From positions 1 through 23,161 of the forward strand of contig OMUE01000114.1 in NCBI GenBank assembly GCA_900314165.1: a DNA stretch of 23,161 nt, given 5' to 3'. Origin of the DNA: an uncultured Acidaminococcus sp. (GTDB lineage: Bacteria > Bacillota_C > Negativicutes > Acidaminococcales > Acidaminococcaceae). A program made the position numbers and the translations under genes. The notes under the pieces were generated by a model that was not told the DNA's origin, did no database searches, and saw nothing but the letters and a program-made list of their open reading frames with translations. Shown here piece after piece: positions 1 to 10,129 of the stretch (position 1 is the stretch's first letter; every line of letters starts with the position of its first letter).

Positions 1-251
1 CGAAGGAAGAAATCAACGAAGCTATGCGCGTAGCTTCCGAAACCACCATGAAGGGGATTCTGGGCTACAACGAACTGCCTCTGGTCTCCAAGGATTATAG
101 CGGCTGCCCGCTGAGCTCCATCGTCGATGGCCTGTCCACCATGATGGTTGGCCCAAGAGTTGCCAAAGTTGTGTCCTGGTACGATAACGAATGGGGCTAT
201 TCCAACCGTCTGGTAGAGCTGGCTGTATTCGTTGCCAAGAAGGGTCTGTAA
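1..251 (+). CDS. gap: Glyceraldehyde-3-phosphate dehydrogenase, C-terminal part
   Basis: This is the 3' end of a type I GAPDH gene; the start lies outside the window. The reading frame is open from base 3 and ends at TAA 249-251. The visible residues hold the family's C-terminal signature, including KVVSWYDNEWGYSNR near the end, where the WYDNEWGYS segment packs at the active site. The catalytic Cys and the NAD-binding Rossmann domain would be upstream. GAPDH converts glyceraldehyde-3-phosphate, NAD and phosphate to 1,3-bisphosphoglycerate, the substrate of the next gene's kinase domain. The gap to the next start is 24 nt, consistent with one glycolytic operon. The call is sure; regulation cannot be judged because the promoter is absent. 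Confidence 0.97.
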   Translation, partial: KEEINEAMRVASETTMKGILGYNELPLVSKDYSGCPLSSIVDGLSTMMVGPRVAKVVSWYDNEWGYSNRLVELAVFVAKKGL

Positions 252-275
252 GAGAAAGGCTGGCAAGACTGACTC

Positions 276-2201
276 ATGGACAAGAAAACGATTAAAGATA
301 TTCCTCTCTCCGGGAAAAAAGTCCTGGTCCGTGTGGATTATAACGTACCCATGAACGATGCAGGGGAAATCACCGATACCACCCGTATTGATGCATCCCT
401 GCCTACGCTGAACTACCTGCTGGATCAGGGCGCTGCCCTGATCCTCATGGCTCACCTGGGCCGGCCGAAAGGCAAAGTGAACCCCAAGTACAGCCTGGCT
501 CCCGTAGCCCAGAAACTCAGCGAAATCCTGAAGAAACCTGTCCAATTTGCTCCTGACTGCATCGGCAAGGAAGCTGAAGAAGCTGCCTCCAAGCTGGCAA
601 ACGGGGACATCCTTATGCTGGAAAACCTGCGGTTCCATCCGGAAGAAGAAAAGAACGATATGGAATTCGCCCGTCAGCTGGCTTCCCTGGCTGACATCTA
701 TGTGAACGACGGTTTCGGTGTGTCCCACCGGGCCCACGCTTCCGTAGAAGGCGTAACCCATTATCTGCCCGCTGTTGCCGGTTTCCTGATGGAAAAGGAA
801 ATCGCCTTCCTGGGTAATGCCGTAGATGATCCTGTCCGTCCTTTCGCTGCTGTCATCGGCGGCGCCAAGGTCAAAGATAAGATCGCCGTGATCCGCAGCC
901 TGATTAAGAAGGCTGACGTGATCCTTATTGGCGGCGGCATGGCCAATACGTTCCTGGTCGCACAGGGCTACAACCTGGGTAAATCCCTGGTAGAAGAAGA
1001 AAGTATCTCCATCGCCAAAGACCTGATCGCCGAAGCAGCTGCCAACAACACGAAGATGCTGCTGCCTGTGGATCTGGTTATGGCAGAGAAATTTGATAAG
1101 GATGCAGCCCACGTTGCTGAAGATGTGGACAAGCTGAACCCTGAATACATGGCACTGGATATTGGTCCCAAGACCGCAGACCTGTATGCTAAGACTCTGG
1201 CCGGCATGAAGACCATGGTCTGGAATGGACCTATGGGCGTATTTGAAATGCCTGCTTTTGCCGAAGGTACCCGCAAGGTAGCTGAAGCTATGGCTGCTGC
1301 CGATGGCATCTCCATCGTAGGCGGCGGCGACAGCGCAGCGGCTGTGAAGCAAATGGGTCTGGGCGACAAGGTAACCCACGTGTCCACCGGTGGCGGTGCT
1401 TCCCTGGAATATCTGGAAGGCAAGGTCCTGCCGGGCCTGGCTGCTCTGGATGACCTGCGGACTCCCATCGTGGCAGCCAACTGGAAATGCAATATGACCG
1501 TGGAAGAAGCTCTGGACCTGGCTCATGAAGTCATGCACTCCACGGAAATGGCCAACTGCGAAGTGGTGCTGTTCCCGCCGTTCACAGCTCTGGAATCCGT
1601 AGCTGCCCTCGTAGATGAGGAAGGTATCGGCTATGGTGCCCAGGACCTGTTCTACGAAGATAAAGGCGCTTACACGGGCGCTGTATCCGGTCCTATGATT
1701 GCAGAAATCGGTTCCCAATACGTCATCGTCGGCCACTCCGAACGGAGACGGTATTTTGGGGATACGGACGAAATCGTAGGCAAAAAGGTACAGGCTGCGT
1801 TCCGCAATGACCTGGAACCTATTGTCTGCATTGGCGAAGATGCTACGGTCCGCAACGAAGGCGGCACAAAGGGCAAGATCGCAGCTCAGCTGAGACCAAT
1901 CCTGGAAGGTGTCACGGAAGAGCAGGTACGCCATATGTGCATTGCCTATGAACCCATCTGGGCTATCGGCAGCGGCAATCCTGCTAAACCGGAAGATGCT
2001 CAGGAAGTGGCTCAGCTCATCCGGGAAGCTATTGCTGAAAAATTCGGCAAGGAAGCCTCCCGCTATACCCGGATCCTGTACGGCGGCAGCGTAACCAGCG
2101 CCAACGCCCACAGCTTCCATGTGGATGGCATCGACGGTGTATTGGTCGGTGGTGCCAGCCTGGACGCCAAGGAATTTGCAGCTTTGGCCAATACGTTCTA
2201 A
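276..2201 (+). CDS. pgk-tpiA: Bifunctional phosphoglycerate kinase / triosephosphate isomerase fusion
   Basis: One 641-residue frame carries two complete glycolytic enzymes. Residues 1 to about 394 are PGK: substrate loop MAHLGRPKG (58-66), nucleotide-site GGGDS (349-353), and the usual PGK ending [14 protein letters not shown] (370-383) plus LPGLAAL. Residues from about 395 are TPI: NWKCN with catalytic Lys404, VGHSERR with His487, [11 protein letters not shown] with Glu559 and loop 6, and phosphate-binding YGGS (602-605). Each part has the normal length of its family (about 394 and 247 residues), so nothing is missing at the junction. CTG (Leu394) stands where a free TPI would start with Met, and no Shine-Dalgarno is visible before it. 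A covalent PGK-TPI protein is known from Thermotoga maritima. The start ATG 276 has only a weak, distant purine run upstream (253-258), so translation may be coupled to gap. Confidence 0.96.
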   Translation: MDKKTIKDIPLSGKKVLVRVDYNVPMNDAGEITDTTRIDASLPTLNYLLDQGAALILMAHLGRPKGKVNPKYSLAPVAQKLSEILKKPVQFAPDCIGKEAEEAASKLANGDILMLENLRFHPEEEKNDMEFARQLASLADIYVNDGFGVSHRAHASVEGVTHYLPAVAGFLMEKEIAFLGNAVDDPVRPFAAVIGGAKVKDKIAVIRSLIKKADVILIGGGMANTFLVAQGYNLGKSLVEEESISIAKDLIAEAAANNTKMLLPVDLVMAEKFDKDAAHVAEDVDKLNPEYMALDIGPKTADLYAKTLAGMKTMVWNGPMGVFEMPAFAEGTRKVAEAMAAADGISIVGGGDSAAAVKQMGLGDKVTHVSTGGGASLEYLEGKVLPGLAALDDLRTPIVAANWKCNMTVEEALDLAHEVMHSTEMANCEVVLFPPFTALESVAALVDEEGIGYGAQDLFYEDKGAYTGAVSGPMIAEIGSQYVIVGHSERRRYFGDTDEIVGKKVQAAFRNDLEPIVCIGEDATVRNEGGTKGKIAAQLRPILEGVTEEQVRHMCIAYEPIWAIGSGNPAKPEDAQEVAQLIREAIAEKFGKEASRYTRILYGGSVTSANAHSFHVDGIDGVLVGGASLDAKEFAALANTF

Positions 2202-2222
2202 GTGAGATTCCGAGGCGCTTAT

Positions 2223-5040
<2,818 letters not shown>

Positions 5041-5049
5041 TCCTTAGTA

Positions 5050-5077
5050 GCGAAGAGCGAAGAGGAAAGAGCGAAGA
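5050..5077 (+). repeat. Four tandem heptads (GCGAAGA type) behind eno
   Basis: Four 7-bp units lie head to tail, three of them GCGAAGA and one GGAAAGA, starting 9 nt after the eno stop. An inverted, pyrimidine-rich set of four heptads lies at 5236-5263 (consensus CTCTTCC) just before the next gene. The two arms therefore bracket the whole spacer, including the eno terminator. This belongs to the family of heptad-armed intergenic elements seen at several other spacers in the window. Confidence 0.85.
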
Positions 5078-5106
5078 GGCGCCGCTGGTGTTTCGCGACT
5101 CATGTT

Positions 5107-5149
5107 AGAAGGAGCTGTTGCAGATTTCTGCAATCGCTCCTTCTTTTTT
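5107..5149 (+). terminator. Rho-independent terminator of the glycolytic operon
   Basis: AGAAGGAGC (5107-5115) pairs with GCTCCTTCT (5136-5144), and TTGCAG (5118-5123) pairs with CTGCAA (5128-5133) around loop ATTT, with a 2x2 internal mismatch between the helices. A T run follows. This is a strong intrinsic terminator about 70 nt downstream of eno. Confidence 0.92.
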
Positions 5150-5174
5150 CTAACTACTATCCTGTATTCCTACC

Positions 5175-5203
5175 TTACGAATCCATGCTTCCTGTGGTAT
5201 CCT
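5175..5203 (+). promoter_or_regulatory. Possible extended -10 promoter for the spermidine-synthase-like gene
   Basis: TTACGA (5175-5180) is 17 nt from TATCCT (5198-5203), with TG one base before the -10 hexamer (5195-5196), an extended -10 arrangement. The -35 is weak (3 of 6). It lies after the eno terminator and before the gene at 5286, so some promoter is expected here. Confidence 0.35.
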
Positions 5204-5235
5204 ATACCTAAAAAGGAAAGGGGTGCTTTGCATCT

Positions 5236-5263
5236 CTCTTCCCTCTTTTCTCTTCCCCCTTCC
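5236..5263 (+). repeat. Inverted heptad arm (CTCTTCC type) before the 5286 gene
   Basis: Four 7-bp units occur in tandem, CTCTTCC, CTCTTTT, CTCTTCC and CCCTTCC. Read on the minus strand they are purine heptads resembling those at 5050-5077, so this is the probable right arm of the same element. It ends about 20 nt before the next start codon, close to that gene's Shine-Dalgarno. Confidence 0.75.
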
Positions 5264-5285
5264 CTAATAAAGAAAGGAACCTATC

Positions 5286-6902
5286 ATGCTTCAGCATACC
5301 TGGTTTTTGTATCTGACAGAATTCATAGCGGGCATTTCGGTCATGGCCGTAGAACTGGGGGCCAGCCGGCTGCTGTCTCCCTATTTCAGTTCCTCCCAGA
5401 TCGTTTGGACCCTGGTCATCGGTACGATCATGATTGCCATGGCTCTGGGCAATATTTACGGAGGACGCAGTGCGGACAAGGATCCTAATCCGGATAAATT
5501 GTACCGGCGGCTGCTCATTGCCAGCATCTGGATTGCTTTGATTCCCGTCCTGGGCAAATACGTCATTGCCGGCATTTCCGGTCTCATCATCGTGACGGTG
5601 AACGAGTCCTATCTGGTCTGGTGTGCCTTGGCCAGCTGCCTGGTACTGTTCATCTTTCCCTTGTTCCTGCTGGGTACGGTGACACCGTCCCTGGTAAAAT
5701 ACACGGTCCAAAGCCTGGACGACAGCGGCAAGACCGTAGGGTATCTGGGAGCCTTCAATACGATCGGCAGCATCATCGGCACGTTCCTGCCAACGTTTGT
5801 GACCATCCCCACTGTAGGGACGGCCATTACGTTCCTGCTTTTTGCCGGGCTGCTGCTCGTGATTTCCCTGGCTTATTTCCTGGCCGTACGGCGGGGGTTC
5901 CGAAAAATGGAGGCTGCCGTCCTGGTGTTTGTGGTCAGCTGCCTTTTCGGCCATAACAGCAGTTTTGCATTCTGGAACAGCAATCTGGCTTACGAAGGGG
6001 AGTCCATTTACAATTACCTGCAGGTGCAGGATACGCCGGAAGAGGCCATCCTGTCCACGAACGTGCTGTTCGGTGTCCAATCCATGTGGCGAAAGGACGG
6101 CCACCTGACGGGCATGTATTACGACTATGCTATGGCGGCACCCCTCATGGCGGACGTGCCGGCAGGGGAGCCCCTGAAGCTGCTGGTACTGGGCAATGGC
6201 TCCGGGACCTATGCGTCCCAGTGCAGCCGCTTTTTCGCACCGGCAAATATCGAAGGGGTGGAAATCGACCAGAAGATTACGGATCTGGCCTATAAATATT
6301 TTGCCATGCCGAAGGACGTGAAAGTGACTACGTACGATGGCCGGGCCTATCTCCATGGCACGAAGGGCAAGTACAATGTGATCATGGTAGATGCCTATCA
6401 GGATATTTCTGTACCTTTCCAGATGTCCTCTGTGGAATTCTTCCGGGAAGTGAAGGAGCATCTGGCTCCCGGCGGCGTCATGGTCATCAATATGAACATG
6501 CGGGGCCAGGGCGAGGGCAGCATCAATGCCTATCTGTCCGATACAATCGGCAGCGTGTTCCCCCATGTCTATACGGTGGACGTGGATAATGGGACGAACC
6601 GGGAGCTGTTTGCCTCAGAGGTACCGGACATGGTCAATCGGCTGGCGAAAAACACAGAAGCCCTGGCCAAGCGGCCGTCTTTGGGCACTGTGACGCCGGA
6701 CCAGCAGAAAGAATTTGTAGCGTTCCAACGACTGAATGCCTTCCGCCTGAAACCTTATAAAAAGGGAAACCATATCCTGACGGATGACCGGGCTCCGGTG
6801 GAGGTCCTGAGCATGCAGGCTCTGGATGGCATCATCCAGGAGGAAGTAGCGGGGTATAAGAAGGTCATTAAAGAGAAGGGGATAAAGGGATTGCTGGAAT
6901 GA
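5286..6902 (+). CDS. Membrane-anchored spermidine-synthase-like (SAM-fold) protein
   Basis: The first 225 or so residues hold about seven hydrophobic membrane segments (roughly 7-30, 38-60, 76-95, 110-132, 152-175, 178-200, 208-222). The C-terminal half is a Rossmann-type spermidine-synthase/methyltransferase domain: nucleotide loop VLGNGSGT (301-308), acidic EGVEID (323-328), IMVDAYQD (366-373), and a PFQMSSVEFFREVKEHLAPGGV region. This matches proteins usually annotated as fused MFS/spermidine synthase. The loop departs from the GGGDGG of true spermidine synthases, so aminopropyl transfer is not assured and the substrate is unknown. ATG 5286 has AAAGGA upstream at 7 nt spacing. The gene forms its own unit between the eno terminator and the bidirectional terminator at 6909-6950. 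Confidence 0.82.
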   Translation: MLQHTWFLYLTEFIAGISVMAVELGASRLLSPYFSSSQIVWTLVIGTIMIAMALGNIYGGRSADKDPNPDKLYRRLLIASIWIALIPVLGKYVIAGISGLIIVTVNESYLVWCALASCLVLFIFPLFLLGTVTPSLVKYTVQSLDDSGKTVGYLGAFNTIGSIIGTFLPTFVTIPTVGTAITFLLFAGLLLVISLAYFLAVRRGFRKMEAAVLVFVVSCLFGHNSSFAFWNSNLAYEGESIYNYLQVQDTPEEAILSTNVLFGVQSMWRKDGHLTGMYYDYAMAAPLMADVPAGEPLKLLVLGNGSGTYASQCSRFFAPANIEGVEIDQKITDLAYKYFAMPKDVKVTTYDGRAYLHGTKGKYNVIMVDAYQDISVPFQMSSVEFFREVKEHLAPGGVMVINMNMRGQGEGSINAYLSDTIGSVFPHVYTVDVDNGTNRELFASEVPDMVNRLAKNTEALAKRPSLGTVTPDQQKEFVAFQRLNAFRLKPYKKGNHILTDDRAPVEVLSMQALDGIIQEEVAGYKKVIKEKGIKGLLE

Positions 6903-6908
6903 TAGAAA

Positions 6909-6950
6909 AAGACTCCGTGTACCCGATTCCAGAGTATACGGAGTCTTCCT
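6909..6950. terminator. Bidirectional terminator between convergent genes
   Basis: A 14-bp stem (6909-6922 with 6934-6947, one G-U pair) is built on AAGACTCCGT and ACGGAGTCTT. It has an A run on its left (6906-6910) and a T-rich stretch on its right. It can therefore end the plus-strand gene finishing at 6902 and the minus-strand aminotransferase finishing at 6997. Confidence 0.88.
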
Positions 6951-6969
6951 TTTCCAGCCACTAGCCCAC

Positions 6970-6997
6970 TAATCCTTAATCCCTAATCCTTAATCCC
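6970..6997 (-). repeat. Four tandem heptads (TAATCCY) abutting the aminotransferase stop
   Basis: TAATCCT and TAATCCC alternate twice in exact 7-bp register. On the minus strand, the coding direction of the neighbour, the array begins within the stop codon TAG at 6997-6999. No matching inverted arm was found, so this is a one-armed member of the heptad family with a different unit. Confidence 0.85.
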
Positions 6998-8160
6998 TAT
7001 TCCATCGCTTTTCTCAACCGTTCGATGGCTTCCTTCAGGTCCTCGGTGGCGGCGGCGTAGGAGAAACGGACGCAGGGGAACGCATCCTCGCCGTAGGCAA
7101 TGCCGGGCATGGCAATGATGTGGGCCTTATCCAATACGAATTCTTCCAGATCTACGGAATCCTTTATGCCTTCTTTTGTAATGCGAACCCAGGCATAAAA
7201 GGCTCCTTCCGGTTTTTTGCATTCTACACCGGGAATGGAATTCAGGCCGGCTACAAACAGATCCCGGCGCTGTTCAAAGACTTGCCGCATTTTTTCTGTT
7301 TCTGCCTGGCAATCCAGGGCATAGAGGGCTCCTTTTTGCAGAAAACAGCTGACACAAGTCATGGTGCTGTCGTACAGCCGTCTGACCAGCTCTACCACTT
7401 CTGCAGGAGCGGCCATGTACCCCAGGCGCCAGCCCGTCATGGCAAAAGCCTTCGAGAAGCCATTGATGACGATGACCCGGTTTGCCAGGTCCGGGTCCGC
7501 TGCCAGAGACCTGACATTGCATCCATCGTAAACAATCCGTTCATAAATTTCGTCGCTTAGCAGGTAGATGTCCGGATGGCGTAGCAGGAAGGTCTTAATG
7601 GCTTCGTACTCCGGTTCCGTCAAAACTTTTCCTGTGGGGTTATTCGGATTGTTGACCATCAGGCATCTGGTTTTGTCAGAGACTTTGGCTTCAAGAATCT
7701 CCAGGGTGACCGTATAATCGTCTTCATAATTCAGATGTACAGGGACCGGGATCCCGTTGGAAATTTGGATAATCGTGGAGTAACTGAGCCATACCGGTGT
7801 CAGGAACATGACTTCATCACCGGGGTTCACCAAGGCACGGATGGCCGCGTATACAGCAAACTTGGCGCCAGGGCAGACAACAATCTGATCCGCCGAGTAG
7901 GAGCAGTTGTTTTCTTCTTTTAGCTTTTGGGCAATCCGGGCGCGCAGTTCCGGCAGGCCCAGGCCTTCCGTATAGTGGGTGTAGCCCTGGGAGGCCCACT
8001 TATACATTTCATCTACAATCTGTTTCGGAGTAGCAAAATCCGGCTCCCCGATGGAAAGATTGATGTAGGCAGAATCATTTTTTTTGGCCTTGGCTTTAGC
8101 GATGACCGATTGGGAACGGTCAGGAGCCATAGCCAGGATCTGTGTATTCAGTTTACCCAT
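6997..8160 (-). CDS. Class I/II pyridoxal-phosphate aminotransferase (aspartate-type)
   Basis: A fold-type I aminotransferase of 387 residues that would move an amino group between an amino acid and a 2-oxo acid. Visible motifs: SIGEPDFATP near the N terminus, NNPNNPTGK (about 170-178), SDEIYE with the PLP-ring Asp203, INGFSKAFAMTGWRLGY with the PLP lysine 237 and phosphate-binding Arg245, and CVRFSYA with the substrate-carboxylate Arg365. These fit the AspC/AAT Ib group (many are broad aspartate, alanine or aromatic enzymes), so substrate is left open. Two starts compete: ATG 8166 has its AAGGA only 3 nt away, whereas ATG 8160 has it at 9 nt, so 8160 is preferred. The gene is transcribed alone, convergent with its downstream neighbour and divergent from the DUF2225 gene. 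Confidence 0.93.
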   Translation of the reverse strand: MGKLNTQILAMAPDRSQSVIAKAKAKKNDSAYINLSIGEPDFATPKQIVDEMYKWASQGYTHYTEGLGLPELRARIAQKLKEENNCSYSADQIVVCPGAKFAVYAAIRALVNPGDEVMFLTPVWLSYSTIIQISNGIPVPVHLNYEDDYTVTLEILEAKVSDKTRCLMVNNPNNPTGKVLTEPEYEAIKTFLLRHPDIYLLSDEIYERIVYDGCNVRSLAADPDLANRVIVINGFSKAFAMTGWRLGYMAAPAEVVELVRRLYDSTMTCVSCFLQKGALYALDCQAETEKMRQVFEQRRDLFVAGLNSIPGVECKKPEGAFYAWVRITKEGIKDSVDLEEFVLDKAHIIAMPGIAYGEDAFPCVRFSYAAATEDLKEAIERLRKAME

Positions 8161-8341
8161 GGACATTCATCCTTTCTGTGAAACAAAATGAATATACTCG
8201 TTTATTCTACACTAAAAATACAGAAGTTAGAGAAAATTTGCGTAAAATCCTGTGAATTGCTTTGAAAAACATACTATATTAGAACATATATTACAATAAA
8301 TAAGAAAACGTTCAGAAATAAAAGGATATGGCAGGCAATTT

Positions 8342-8370
8342 TTGGGAAAATGAAAGAAATATAGTACAAT
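8342..8370 (+). promoter_or_regulatory. Sigma-A-like promoter for the DUF2225 gene
   Basis: TTGGGA (8342-8347), a 17-nt spacer and TACAAT (8365-8370). The predicted start near 8377 gives a leader of about 190 nt before ATG 8566, and that leader opens directly into the nested inverted repeats at 8384-8510. Confidence 0.6.
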
Positions 8371-8383
8371 AACTATATAGACG

Positions 8384-8510
8384 TGCGCACCGTCCCTCTA
8401 ATCAGGCATGCTCATAGAATTTGCGGGCGGGCCGTCGCTACGCTCTGGCACGCCCCTACGGGTTAAGCCAACAGCATGTTATTTGCAAATTCCTATACTA
8501 GGGGTGCGCA
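8384..8510 (+). other. Nested inverted repeats, possible structured leader RNA
   Basis: Nested helices can be drawn. TGCGCACC (8384-8391) pairs with GGTGCGCA (8503-8510). ATAGAATTTGC (8414-8424) pairs with 8485-8496 with one bulged base. Directly stacked on it, GGGCGGGCC (8425-8433) pairs with GGCACGCCC (8447-8455) with one mismatch. The unpaired part is mainly 8456-8484. It matches no riboswitch class I can name. It may be a leader RNA or another palindromic intergenic repeat. Confidence 0.5.
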
Positions 8511-8565
8511 GCGCGCCCTCTTTACTTTTCACTAACCCAAGCTTTTCCATAAAGGAGACCTTATC

Positions 8566-9219
8566 ATGACGGTACTGAAATCTGTGATTCGGAAATGTGC
8601 GGTTTGCGGTCGCTATTCGGAACAGACCATCGTGCAGGGACCCAGAGCTTTCGGCTCCAGAGATCTGGATACCAGGCCTCCGGAATCCATCCGCAGTACC
8701 ATGGAGTTCTGGGCACAGGAATGCCCGTACTGCGGCTACGTGGCTGATGACCTGACGGAAACGACTACAGTGGACGAAGGTTGGCTTCATTCCGACGAAT
8801 TTATTGCCAGAGCCAATGTGGATTTCATTGCGCCTCTGGCGGCCCGGTTCTACCGGTTCCACCTGATCAACCTGGCGGATAATAATCCTGGGGATGCGTA
8901 TCTGGCAGCCCTCCATGCAGCCTGGGCTTGTGACGACTGTGATGATACGGAATATGCAGATTTCTGCCGGCAGCGGGTGCTGGAAGTGCTGCCCTGGTAC
9001 CGGAAATTGTACCCCGGCGATGAAACGGCGCTGGCTATCGAGGCGGATGTGCTGCGTCGGACAGGACAGTTCGGGCAGCTGCTGGATACGTTTGGGGACT
9101 GGAAAGCTTCCAGGCCTTTGCTGAATATCCTGATGGATTTCCAACGAGAAAAAGCTCGTTCCCAGGACATTCGGTGTTATACTGTAGCTGATGCCATACG
9201 GTTCAGGAAGATGAACTGA
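8566..9219 (+). CDS. DUF2225 family zinc-ribbon protein
   Basis: A 217-residue soluble protein of unknown function. Two CxxC pairs, Cys11/Cys14 (CAVC) and Cys53/Cys56 (CPYCG), form a probable zinc ribbon of the DUF2225 type. An alpha-helical region follows, with alternating Ala, Leu and Tyr that looks TPR-like (about 85-190, for example LAALHAAWACDD). ATG 8566 has a good AGGAG 8 nt upstream. It lies behind its own promoter and a long leader, and is followed by a heptad element. DUF2225 genes are common in Firmicutes without an assigned role, and nothing here ties it to the neighbouring phosphatase. Confidence 0.8.
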   Translation: MTVLKSVIRKCAVCGRYSEQTIVQGPRAFGSRDLDTRPPESIRSTMEFWAQECPYCGYVADDLTETTTVDEGWLHSDEFIARANVDFIAPLAARFYRFHLINLADNNPGDAYLAALHAAWACDDCDDTEYADFCRQRVLEVLPWYRKLYPGDETALAIEADVLRRTGQFGQLLDTFGDWKASRPLLNILMDFQREKARSQDIRCYTVADAIRFRKMN

Positions 9220-9225
9220 AAAAAA

Positions 9226-9346
9226 GCGAAGAGCAAAGAGGTAAGAGCGAAAAGGAGTGCGCTGCACTGCCCCCTCGTCATCTTAGTAAGGGCTCTGCCC
9301 AGCCCCACCACCGTGCTAAGCACGGTGGTGGGGCCGTCCAGCGGAC
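9226..9346 (+). repeat. Heptad array plus perfect GC hairpins after the DUF2225 gene
   Basis: Four heptads of GCGAAGA type (9226-9253) begin 6 nt after the stop. A hairpin AGTGC-GCT-GCACT (9256-9268) follows, then a perfect 15-bp stem (9302-9316 with 9320-9334, GCACGGTGGTGGGG on its right side), then the small hairpin GTCC-AGC-GGAC (9336-9346). The last 11-mer recurs exactly at 14868-14878. No right heptad arm was found. The large stem lacks a T tract, so it is not a classical intrinsic terminator. Confidence 0.8.
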
Positions 9347-9379
9347 CATTAACGCCTCATACGGAAAGGACTATACTAC

Positions 9380-9904
9380 ATGCTATTTCACAAAATCGAA
9401 CAAGAGTACGCAGTATTTTATGAACACATAACAAAAGGCTTCCGGGGACGTCCTGGTTTGATTCGGGGGCTGTGGTGGGCCAACGCATTGCTGGTCATCC
9501 TCATGTACATTGCTTATCCTGTGCTGCTCTATCTGGTGTATAAACAAACCGGCAGCGTCAGGACGCCACTGTTTTTACGGGTGCTGGGGGTACCGGCCGT
9601 GTCCTTTGCCCTGGTGACCGTGGTACGCAGCAGTATTAACAGGCCGCGGCCCTATGAAAGTCATAAGATTGAGCCTCTCATTCCCCGGAACAAGCAGGGG
9701 GAATCCCTGCCCAGCCGCCACGTTTTTTCCTCTACCATCATCGCCATGACGTACCTGTACCTGTATCCGGCCTGGGGCATGGCTTTCCTCATGGTCAGTG
9801 TCCTCAGCGCTCTGGTCCGCGTCCTGGCAGGGGTCCACTATCCTTCTGATGTAATGGCAGGATTTGTGATCGGAGTGGGAGCGGGGATGGCGTATTGGTT
9901 ATAA
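9380..9904 (+). CDS. PAP2-family membrane phosphatase
   Basis: A 174-residue integral membrane phosphatase. The three PAP2 motifs are present: VRSSINRPRP (82-91, with Arg83, Arg88 and Pro89), PSRH (111-114, catalytic His114, where PSGH is more usual) and RVLAGVHYPSD (137-147, with Arg137, His143 and Asp147). Hydrophobic segments around 31-53, 66-82, 117-137 and 150-174 place the active site at a membrane face. Small bacterial PAP2 proteins dephosphorylate lipid pyrophosphates such as undecaprenyl pyrophosphate (BcrC type) or phosphatidylglycerophosphate. The substrate here cannot be decided. GGAAAGGA lies about 9 nt before ATG 9380. The gene is followed by a branched heptad element and a terminator. 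Confidence 0.85.
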   Translation: MLFHKIEQEYAVFYEHITKGFRGRPGLIRGLWWANALLVILMYIAYPVLLYLVYKQTGSVRTPLFLRVLGVPAVSFALVTVVRSSINRPRPYESHKIEPLIPRNKQGESLPSRHVFSSTIIAMTYLYLYPAWGMAFLMVSVLSALVRVLAGVHYPSDVMAGFVIGVGAGMAYWL

Positions 9905-9915
9905 TACAGATATAA

Positions 9916-10040
9916 CGATGAACGACATACGACGGATGACGGACGAAAGAGGAACCACGCTTTGCGTGGAATATATTCAAACCGGTGTAAAACGGTTTGT
10001 TCCTATTTCGGCCGTCGGCTGTCGGTCGTCGTTCGTCCAG
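9916..10040 (+). repeat. Heptad-armed branched inverted repeat after the PAP2 gene
   Basis: The left arm has five imperfect heptads (9916-9950, consensus CGACGGA) and the right arm four (10008-10035, consensus TCGGYCG), inverse to each other. Between them GGAA (9951-9954) pairs with TTCC (10000-10003) and encloses two hairpins, CCACGC-TTT-GCGTGG (9955-9969) and AAACCG/CGGTTT (9979-9984 with 9993-9998). The heptad differs from the GCGAAGA type, yet the layout is the same. The element starts 11 nt after the gene's stop. Confidence 0.8.
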
Positions 10041-10041
10041 C

Positions 10042-10087
10042 AAGAGAGACTGTTTTCGAATTGTTTAAAGAAAACAGCCTCTCTTTT
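10042..10087 (+). terminator. Intrinsic terminator before the ABC operon
   Basis: A 16-bp stem (10042-10057 with 10070-10085; left side AAGAGAGACTGTTTTC) has one A-C mismatch, a 12-nt loop and a short T run. It would stop transcription from the PAP2 gene. A TATACT at 10092-10097 just after it may be a -10 for the ABC genes, but I see no good -35. Confidence 0.85.
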
Positions 10088-10129
10088 GTTGTATACTACT
10101 CTCAGATTCTTATGAAAGGCGGCTTTTTT

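Larger units (their letters stand above)
8167..8565. other. 399-nt divergent intergenic region
   Basis: This gene-free stretch separates the minus-strand aminotransferase from the plus-strand DUF2225 gene. Bases 8180-8375 are AT-rich and should carry both promoters. A plus-strand promoter is listed at 8342-8370. The minus-strand one is less clear: a TAGAAT-like -10 can be read in the complement near 8200 without a good -35. From 8384 onward the composition switches to GC-rich nested inverted repeats, then a short pyrimidine heptad run (CTCTTTA, CTTTTCA at 8518-8531). No credible short ORF was seen. Confidence 0.7.

Noticed and set aside
1455..1457. CTG as an alternative start for a free TPI
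   Set aside because: No purine-rich ribosome site lies in the preceding 20 bases, and the frame is continuous with PGK.
9951..10003. A tRNA gene suggested by the cloverleaf-like fold
   Set aside because: It has no T-loop GTTCRA in position, no anticodon arm of proper geometry and no acceptor stem of seven pairs.
9962..10129. An N-terminal extension of the first ABC subunit
   Set aside because: This stretch is the repeat element and the intrinsic terminator. A good Shine-Dalgarno sits before ATG 10130.
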